The notes under the pieces are model-generated. The model ran no database searches and was not told where the DNA came from. It saw only the letters and a list, made by a program, of their open reading frames with translations. Shown here in pieces: positions 54,825 to 64,000 of a stretch of 64,000 bases of DNA. This DNA comes from Lepturacanthus savala (lineage: Eukaryota > Chordata > Actinopteri > Scombriformes > Trichiuridae), in assembly GCA_030544235.1 (NCBI GenBank), contig CM060484.1, positions 4,103,031 through 4,167,030 on the forward strand, in the 5' to 3' direction. Position 1 is the first letter of the stretch, and every line of letters starts with the position of its first letter. A program made the translations under genes and the position numbers.

Positions 54825-57111
54825 GTAAGAGAGGACACCTGTGGAGCCTCTTCACGGCCGGAGTCAGGTGTCAGGGAAATGAAGACCTTTACCGTGGCAG
54901 CCATGTTGACATGAACTAGTAGGTGAACACAGGTGTTTTCATTAATACCAATTAAGTCGGGGTGCTGCTATTGCGCGTCCCGTCTCACTGGAAACGCTGC
55001 GCGTGCGTAATTAGCATCATTTGTAACACCTGTGTATGCGCTACTATTTCATCTCAACATGGCTGCAGTGAAAACGGTCAATGCCATGAAACGTGCGAAA
55101 ATTCTGACACATTAACAGCCTATTGCTTTGCTTTGAGGAACCACAACATAAACCATAGCTTTGACACGTGTCCAGCTGTGAGTTTTTTCCCTCATGTTTG
55201 TCAGACCAGATTTTTTTGCTGTTTTAACAGCGAACCCACATCACTTCTGAGGCTCTTTTAACACAACGTGAGTCAGACACCATCAGCTGGAGCCAGTTAC
55301 ATAAAATTGATCAATGCAGTTTAGGAAATGTTCCACTTCTCCTCAGTCTCATACTGACACCCTCAGTCAGTCCACATTTGAGGGAATGAAATGCTTTCCT
55401 CTCATCCTTCTGTGATATGGAACCTGAAATCCTGTAGTCCCTGTGTTACAAACATAGTTTAGCTGATAAGGACTGAAACCACAAAGGAACATTTAATTGA
55501 TTTTTTTAATCCAATTATTATAACACCTTTTTTTAAAGGATGAAACATTGCTTTTGAGAACACATTTGTAATTCATACAGATATTTACATCAGCAAAGTC
55601 TCATCAATGTTCTCATCTGGGTGTGAAATAATTATATATATTTTAAAAACGACAGCAAAAAGCAGATATTAGGCTAGGATATTTACCTAAAACGTGCACA
55701 GTGCATATCCCCCAATCTAATATATGAAGTATGCAAATCAAAATATCTAATAAATTAAAGCCAGCTCTACTCTTGAAATAAATCACATATAGACACACCT
55801 TTTGAAATTCACAATTGGACCTGCTACTGGGCTATGAGCATCTTACAACAGGTAAGAAAATAGGCAGAAAATATTGAGTAAATTCCATAGTTGTGCCCCC
55901 CCCTCCTAGGTTGTAATGAGATCTGTGCCCTTGCACATGTGGAAACGGAGCCAAACTCACCCTCAGTCATTATCTGATGTGGAATGCTTTTATTGTGCCA
56001 GCCGGCCATAGTTAATCACGACATTGTTCTGTTCAACTCTCATCACTGACCCCAGGGCCTGGATCTCCTTTGTTTGAACAGGACTTTTGATACAGTGACA
56101 GCAGTGTACATGCTGCAGGTTTATATTGGGTTTCTGAGTTGTGTAATCCATCCGTGACATGTTGATATTGGTCTTATATTGGACCTCTGCCAGGCGCCCC
56201 AGTGTGTGATGCCTGGGTTGCACCGCATCATCACACAGTTTATTCTCTAGTTTCATAATTATGGGAATTCCTCATTACTATCATCATTATGTTTGGGTTA
56301 GACCAGTGAGGTGACAGACAAATCCTGCAGCGTGACGATGGAATCCAGCCTCATGTTCTCTGCTGAATGATTTCACCGTGTTTTCAGAGTGGCTGTGGAT
56401 GGCAGAGTGTGAGAGTGTTGTTTAAACTTCCAACAGATATCACTGAATAGACAGATGGTTATGTAATTCTCCAGTAATACGGCAGGCTTCTCATGTTCAC
56501 TCTGTTAGTGTAAGGATTTCCCTGTGAAATCCTGCTCTGTTCCCAACGGAACTGAACTCATTTTGAAATCAATGATTTCTGCAGATTCAATGAATCAGCA
56601 CCTGAATATAGTATATGACATCACATGTATCTCTATGTATTACAGGAATGTGAACACACAGCATTGTGGCCTGGGATGGTTTAAATTACATAAAACTACT
56701 TAATGTTAAATACTGATAGCAGAACTGTTTGTTCTGAATCTTATCAATACTCCGCTACTGACCCATTTAGGAACTGAAAACAACATTGTTGAATTTGGCA
56801 CAATTTGGACATGCAACATGTGTAAATATTAAACTAAAAGGTCAACTGCACTGCAGTAGTACACTGGACTGCACTGTAGTAGTAGTGAATGAAAAATAGA
56901 TTTCAAACTGTGCTGTCTGCAGGATGCAGGGCCTTTATTGTCATGTCTAATCTACCTATCGGTCCATCTATCATCCATCCTTTCAGCCATATCCAGCTGT
57001 GATATCTGAAATAGCTTGCTGTAACCTCTGACCCTGTGAGATGAGTATCACTTGAGCACAGTATGCAGAACAGCTGTTGAGAGGAGTTTTGCAATGCTCA
57101 AAAGAGGTTTA

Positions 57112-57132
57112 TGTGTGTGTGTGTGTGTGTGT
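57112..57132 (+). repeat. (TG)n microsatellite
   Basis: About ten perfect TG units. Confidence 0.9.
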
Positions 57133-57740
57133 ACCTCTCGGTGTCATCCATCCACTTGCCTAACTGCTGCCCCAGCACTAACACATTTGCCTCAGAAGTG
57201 GAAATTGCTGACTAACCTTTTTGACCTTGTGTGTGAGAGTGTTAGTGGAGCTCTGACAGTGAGAGGCACCGAGTGGTCTTTTCATGTGTCTGAAGTACAC
57301 ACTGTGGAAATTTGAGAAGACATAATTTCACATTGCTGTAAACCTTAATATATGCCATAGAAGTCATACATATGATTTAGATTATCCAACTTCAAACATG
57401 TTTTCCCTGGTAACTTGACTACCAAAGGAAGTGAGTTGGTCCATCTGTATCTCTGTACACCTAGATTACATTTATGACTGATGAAGATGTCTCCAAAACT
57501 GCCTATATTTGATGTGGATCATGATTTCCAGAGGCTGATCCCTAATTATGTTTGGGTGGGAACAGAATATGAAAAAAACAGCTTTGACAACATGTCAAAG
57601 AACTATATGTTTTGTGTTATAGAGATATTGACTAAAGGAAACATGTTAAACAACTAGCCATTCTGTGTTATATTACCCCACTTCCCACTCAAGAAGCGAT
57701 AGTGAATCACTGTAACTTTCAGTCTGCTTAAAAGGTGTGA

Positions 57741-57838
57741 TAAAGTGCCCTCTTAGGAGCCAAAATGTGTGCTAAAGTGTCCTCTTGGGAGCCATAAGTA
57801 CATGCTAAAGTGCCCTCCTGGTTGGTAAAATACATTAA
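57741..57838 (+). repeat. Imperfect tandem repeat, three units of about 33 nt
   Basis: TAAAGTGCCCTCTTAGGAGC, TAAAGTGTCCTCTTGGGAGC and TAAAGTGCCCTCCTGGTTGG start successive units with an A-rich spacer. A lone TCTAAAGTGCCCTTTCTGG occurs again near 58263. Confidence 0.7.
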
Positions 57839-60800
57839 TTGCTCTCTCAGATGGAAAAAATATGCCTTGGGTGGAAGAACTCACTAAACTGCTGCTGTTG
57901 GATGGACAATACTGATTCCAATGAAGGCGTGCAAGCTTTCCCAGAGTCATTTTATGGTGCCGACAAGTTAAATCCTGTTCATGTTTAATAGACTTTGTAA
58001 GGCCGTCATTATTTTTATGTTGGGCCATTTGTTGATCTATATTGAGCCTGTATATCACAAAACCAGTTTGGATTATGTGGTGCTAATATGGTGTTAAAAT
58101 GCACTAGAATACAGTTATGTTGCTGTGTGTCCTTCACAGTCCAACATTGAATCCATACAGTTCTCATCGATGCTGATCCCAACAACAAACTAACCTGAGT
58201 AGTGTGTCTAGTTAGTCTGATTTAAGGCTACATAATGCACCATTTGCATATATATATAACATGTCTAAAGTGCCCTTTCTGGATTCTGAATGTGTGGTCA
58301 GTTTATCCAAATTATACCATTAATAATGTTTTTAATCTTCATTCTCGTTCTTGTAAACTGAACCTCAAGTCTGAATTTACAATAGCAATTAAAAGTGTTA
58401 TTGTATGTACAAATGTGATAATCAGATTAGGATATAACACTGGCAGTGACACAATTATGTTTTATGCGTTCTCTTTAGAACTCCCTCTATGGAAAATTTA
58501 GAGCCAAATCGTCAACACGCAAATTCGTCTTGGTATGCTTTGCTGCACTGTTACATCACTGAGGCTGCGAGTCAGCCCACATCAAAAGCACAGCGTTGGA
58601 TATGCCACCAAGACACACATGCGCTTCCAGCAGGTTGAGCTCATGATGTCATTGCCAATATAATGCCAGATCCATAACCTGGCATCTGCATCCAATGAAA
58701 CATGATCTTGGGCCTCAGTGCTTGGGTAGCAGCAGAGCCCTGTTCTGGAGCCCATTAGCTAGTTTAACCAGGCAGGGGCCCACATAATGTGATGTCCACG
58801 GCGTAACTTTCCCTACAATATATTATAAAGTCTGGGTCATCCGTCTGGTTCGGAGTGAGGAGTAGGTCACAGCTTTGGTTCTAGTTTTGTGTTAACAAAA
58901 GTGGTGGAGAGAGCCAGTAGGTACAAACCACATGTTGGACCAGAACCCCCTTCATCGTCTGAAATGTCTTCAACAAGCCAAATGGAACCAGATGGCAGAT
59001 AGAGAAGGCTGATAGTGTTCTGACAAAGCTCCTCAGATGCCTGGTGTTAGAAGAATTAATTTTATTTGATGTTTTTTAACAACATTACCTCAGTGAGCAC
59101 TTTGTAGTGTCATTTCTCAGTTTGCCTTCTGTCTCTGTCACCGCAAAGAGCCTGCAGATAAATTACAGCCTTTATGGACAGGAAGACACAGATTTATGTG
59201 GAAAGAGCAATTTAATGATCTAGTGTTTTCATCCAAGCTATGGTGTTTATGGTTCCGATTCCAATAAAGTGTTGATGCAGATAATTGTGTCCATTCTCAG
59301 TGAAGCATTTGGAAGTTTCTTTGTAGTGTGCAAATGTTCAACACCTGTCTTGTTGTGATGAATAGAATAGCTAATGGTGACGGAATGCCTCTGGTGTTGC
59401 AGGTAGGACCTGCTCAAGCAGCCAGCATAATGCTGTGTCCATTTATATTGTTGAACTGCAGTATTTATTAGTTTTGTTTCAAAAGACATTCTCGATTACA
59501 GGCAAAATTAAAGGAAGTTAGTGCATCTTTAGCCCCAGTACCTGTATTCCCCAGGGAAACAGGTTTACAGTTACAAGAGGGATTTAAATCAAATCCTTTG
59601 CCTTTGATTGGACTATTAAAAAGTGTCTGGGGCTTAGAGTTTAGTGTGATATGGCACAGCAGAGAGAAGCTATGGAGCTACAGAGGGCTGTTGGCTCCAC
59701 ACACACCCACTCTATCTCTCCATGCTGTCTCTGTTGGCCTCTGCCAAAACAGCACGATTTAACCTTCCCAACACAATGAATCAGAAGTCCTGAGTCTGGG
59801 CACATTATCTCTAACCTGGCACAACTAGAATGTCTGTTACACACTCCAGTTTAGGCTCTGAATGGTTTGGGACTGGCCTATATCAAAGATTTTTTGTAAT
59901 TCTATAATCTTTTGTAGCTGCTTAGATCCACATATTGGCTTACTGGTACATACTGGTAGTTCAGCCTTTTTAAATATGCACCAAAATGATGGAATTCTCT
60001 ACCCAATTCTATAACAGATGCTATCTCTGAACATTTATAAACAATTGAAAATTTATTCAACATGGGCTTTAACAGTCACTCTTCCTTTTTTATTCTTATC
60101 TGTAATATATTATAATTGTTCTTGTGTCTTTCTTCTATTTCTTTGTTTTTTACTCTCATGTTTCTTCACTTTATTGTCAAGAACTACGCTACGCTTCAGT
60201 AACAGCAATTTGCATGAATTTGGCTGAGCGTCTTTGATCCTGGCAGAAGTGCAGACCTAAATCTGGTGCCAATTGGTGTCTAATAGCAGGGCCTGACTTT
60301 ATTTAGAAACCATTTGCCCCATGAGACACATTTAAGCTATTGTATTATTCCAATTCAACATTAAAAAACGTAAAGGTAGAGCCAGGAGACCAGTTTTAAC
60401 TGCTGCAGCTGTGACACATGTTAACCGCCTTAATACGCTTGTGTTCCATGCAATAGATGCCAGGTGATGCAATGTTGTTTCATACCAGTGAGAGACATAT
60501 GCCCTCACACACACTCACACACACATAATTCCAGTCTTTGCCTCATTGCACAGGATTTATTGCCAGATAACAAATTACACACATTTTAAACACTATGGTC
60601 AAATATTCATTGCAAGTACCTTTGGGACCATGGTTTGGCTCTCATAACCCTGCCTGGCACAGACATCATTTTCATTTGACATTCACATTTTTGTTGACCC
60701 CTATGTGACAGCAGTAAGGTGCACTGTGTGGTAAAACAAACGGAGCGTTCTGGCTGCAGGAGTTGAACATGCCATTCATACACCTCGTCAGTCAACTCCT

Positions 60801-63800
60801 GTTTTCTGTTCCCCTCTAGGTGGAGAATTTTATTTATAAATAACTAATCCTTCAAGTTTGTTAATTCTTTATATTTTTTGCTTATTCATAACATAGTATG
60901 TTGTCTATATTTTGATATGGCCATTTGCATTTTGTCTCTGCTTTTTATTAGCATTTCATCACTTGATTTAGCTTTATGATAGAAGCATTGAATGCTCAGT
61001 GTTATCTGCCTGTCCCTGTTATAAATTAAGTTCCATCTCTGTTTCAGATTAACATACACTTGCACTATTCATTGTATCATGTACGTTTCATATGGTTTTA
61101 GAGTTTTAGATGACAATACTGTGACAATACTAGGCTTTCAATGTGTGGTGCAGTGCCACACAATGGTCAATGTGTGGGAAACCCTCGAGATGACCTAATC
61201 GACCTAGAAGAGGCTGCTTGGCTCAACATGGCACAGTCGGGTTTAGCTTGGAGTGGCCAGAGGTGCTGATAGAAAAAGGCCTGATGGATAGTGTCACCGA
61301 CCAGCCTTGCAGCCAATTTGTAGGGCAAATGATGTATTGCAATATGCAGTGTGTGTATTGGTTAAATAAGTAGCTTGACTGATTGAAATGAATGTTTTTA
61401 AATGTCTTTATGTTTTATTCATGATGATGAACATGTGCAGATCCATATCTTTATAAGTATGGTTGAACTTGGCAGTTGACAGACCTCAGGTAACACCTCT
61501 GTTATGACTAACAGAAACTGAGCAGACAGCCAGAGGGGAAAATCTTAAAATTAGCTTTGTTTTCTTTTTTCTTCACTTTTTTCCTGGTTGAACCTTGATC
61601 TTGGTTTCAAACTTCTCTGTCAGAGCCAGATCAACCTGTTTTACTTTTTGTTTACTGTCACCTTCACTGCTGACATTTTAATAGTAACAATCACTACTTG
61701 TATTCCAGATGCAAGATTCAAATAAACTATCATTAAGGTCACCTCTACTAGCAGTAAATAATACCCAGTTCATAATTATAACTTGGATTCTGTCTTTCAT
61801 CTTTGCATGACATCATATAACCACCGTCTTCAACTTTGAATGCAGACATTGCAGCATGATACACGTGCAGACAAAAAGGCCAGTGAACAATGAACAAAAG
61901 AAAAACACACAAAGCAACTTATTGTATCTCTATCTGCTGCTCAGTCTGCACCTTCTCAAGAGACACAAGATTATGTCTGTGGTTTGACATGCAGATATGT
62001 TCATCCAGCTACATTCCTTTTGCATATTGCGAACATATTACCCGCCTTTCACACATGCAGACTAAAGGACCACAGAGATGACAGGATGGCTGTCATGGGT
62101 TTAACCTCAATACACATGCCTTGACTCAAAGTCCCTGCTGCGTACAATAGGGGTAATTGGGAATGATCAAACCTTATAGTAATAAAAATTCATAATATAA
62201 AGAGTGATAATTGACCTTGGTTGCCGTTTGAGGTGTCCTGTTTTATAGACTTTTTTATAGTGCCGGTCTATGAGGAAAAGGCTTTTGGGGCTGCAGGGAA
62301 TTTGTCCACTATAATAGCAGTCTGTGAGTTGCCACTAGAAAAAATTGGCAGCAAGGCTAACTGGCGCCTTATACATCCATGGCAACCTCCCAGTTCTGTG
62401 CAATGTACTGTAACTTTAACGAGATATAAATAAAAAAACGTGTGCCAATACTGTTACAACATCAGAAAAGAATTGCCCCGTTTCAGCCAAGTATATAAAT
62501 CAGTGGTGAACCATCCCGACTCATGAGATGTCAGAGACAGTCTCCTGCCTATGAATCACTCTTTATATACCATGAGTTTGTTTTCTTTCTCAGTATATTA
62601 GAAAGCATCTGATTGGTCACTCCTGTTATGTTGATCATTTAAGTCTTCTCTGTGTTGGAGAACAGTGTGAGGGAATTTTCTATGCTTAACATTATCTTAT
62701 TTCATTATTACTAATAATATGAATAATTGGCAGCACTTGTCTTTTAGGTATGCAATGTGCTTTTCCATATTGTTTAGGTGGCTACTACTGTAGCATCTCT
62801 GATGTTCTCTTAAGTTAAAGATGTCTTGTGTCTGGAGTTATTGGACCTGGTAGCCAAGGTAGAGTATGACATTTAAATCTTTGACCGTATTACTAAAATT
62901 CTCACAGCTCATAAAGAAATCTCCACACCTATCAGTGCCACCAGATGTCCCCAGTCAACCAGATATATAAGTAGTAGCTGTATCTTCTAGAAACCTCAAT
63001 ACAGCACTCTAGCGGTTGAAAAAATGTCTCCGTATATCATTAAATCGCACCACCATATATTTTTTTTTTCCGAACCAATCCCTGCTTGGCTAATTGCCAG
63101 GTTGTAAATATCAATCGTCAACCATCATCATCTTTTTCGTCATTTTCTTTGTCTCTCAAGTTAAGCAAGGACAACGAGGTTCTCATGACCCAGCTGTGTT
63201 CTCATCTCTGCTGATTAGGTGAGGGTGATGTAATGGCCTGTGGTCCGTGTTGCTGACAGACATGAAGAGAAAACCACTGGTATCTGTACTGCTGACGCCC
63301 TCACAGATAAACTGCCTCTCAGGATGTCAGAATGAGGTTGTCATTACCATGTCGCCAGACTGACACTTGATCTGTGCTGAGTTTCCATCACTCTATGTAA
63401 AACCGGTCAGTTTGAGGTCATAATGGATGTGATAAATTCATTTCCTAGTGTTTTTGAAATTTTCCAATAAAATGATCAATTATGCCTACATGTTACATTC
63501 TAGAAAGAGTTGACCTATCTGCGTCGTCTTGTAATAATTTATTACATGGGACTACATCCCATGCGGATCCCCAAACCAACCGTTGTCATCATCCAGTGTA
63601 AGAGCTGTCTGCAGCCCAATCACAATTCACATCTTTTACGATAAACAATGGATTATATTGGTTCTTACTGTTTCAGTATAGCATACCTTTTTCCCCAATT
63701 TGTGTGTGGTCATTGGTGGCTGGAAACCAGTGACTGTAGGAACATTACCGCCAGCAACTGGTAATGTCATGCCCCATTTCAGAAGGGAATAGAGGGGTAG

Positions 63801-64000
63801 AGCAAAGGGGTGACTCAGGATTGGGCTTTTGTGCAATATGTCTTGAATGGAGAAAGTACACTATCATGTTCTTTGCCAAATCAACTTCCAGGCACAGTCC
63901 ATTATAATTCACTTTAGCTCAGAGTTGGCTTTAGCTTTTATTGTATTCCTTGTGACAAAGTATCAGTGTCAAGCCAAGCAGGGCTGATAGGATGACCCAG

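Larger units (their letters stand above)
54825..64000 (+). other. Intron 1 of the downstream gene (runs past the window)
   Basis: About 9.2 kb of AT-rich sequence with no exon that I can support on either strand. Small items are a TG run at 57112-57132 and a 33-36 nt imperfect tandem repeat at 57741-57838. Apart from these I see no RNA genes or recognisable mobile elements. Confidence 0.6.

Noticed and set aside
62934..62950. CTCF-like word CCACCAGATGTCCC
   Set aside because: Two mismatches in the core and no context that supports it.
1..64000. tRNA, rRNA, CRISPR arrays, operons, attachment sites
   Set aside because: Searched by eye for clover-leaf arms, regularly spaced repeats and prokaryotic signals; none found, as expected for a vertebrate gene region.

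Overview
This window is vertebrate genomic DNA, almost certainly from a teleost fish. Short GC-rich exons with GT...AG borders sit in long AT-rich introns, alongside microsatellites and fish-type DNA-transposon relics. There is no sign of prokaryotic organisation.

Positions 1 to about 53,300 hold the 3' half of one plus-strand gene, cacna1b, encoding the pore-forming alpha-1B subunit of the N-type (Cav2.2) voltage-gated calcium channel. The window opens inside repeat III segment S1. Twenty-five exons in series run through IIIS1-S6, IVS1-S6, the EF-hand, pre-IQ and IQ regions and the long C-terminal tail, stopping at 49,882. The spliced frame stays open throughout (3,681 nt, 1,226 residues plus stop). 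Paralogue-specific residues point to Cav2.2, not Cav2.1 or Cav2.3: SECSLEKNE, HLDEFIRVW, VHFTSTLMALIRTALEIKLA, YAALMIFDYYKQN and a final Trp-Cys. Counting from the recognisable exon 37 pair, the first exon here corresponds to mammalian exon 22 and the last to exon 46.

The main interest is alternative splicing. I see a 12-nt microexon encoding SLMG at the place of mammalian e24a (SFMG), and a candidate 3-nt microexon (ACG, Thr) in the intron where mammalian e31a (Glu-Thr) lies. The mutually exclusive 97-nt pair e37a/e37b is also clear. Two further possible cassettes are a 39-nt GC-rich one between exons 43 and 44 and a weaker 21-nt one in the e24a intron. Four CTCF-core-like matches lie in the introns; one is in a CpG-rich patch 1.4 kb upstream of e37a.

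The introns carry eight copies of a piggyBac-like MITE (TTAA ends), fold-back and Tc1/mariner-like relics including a transposase C-terminal fragment, SINE/LINE 3'-end fragments, a degraded minus-strand LTR-retroelement piece (zinc knuckle and protease signatures) near 44 kb, and a hAT-like MITE at 54 kb.

A second plus-strand gene starts near 54.4-54.8 kb. It has a GC-box/CCAAT promoter, a 5' UTR with (CTG)5 and a first coding exon for a signal peptide. I could not identify it. The remaining 9 kb looks like its first intron.
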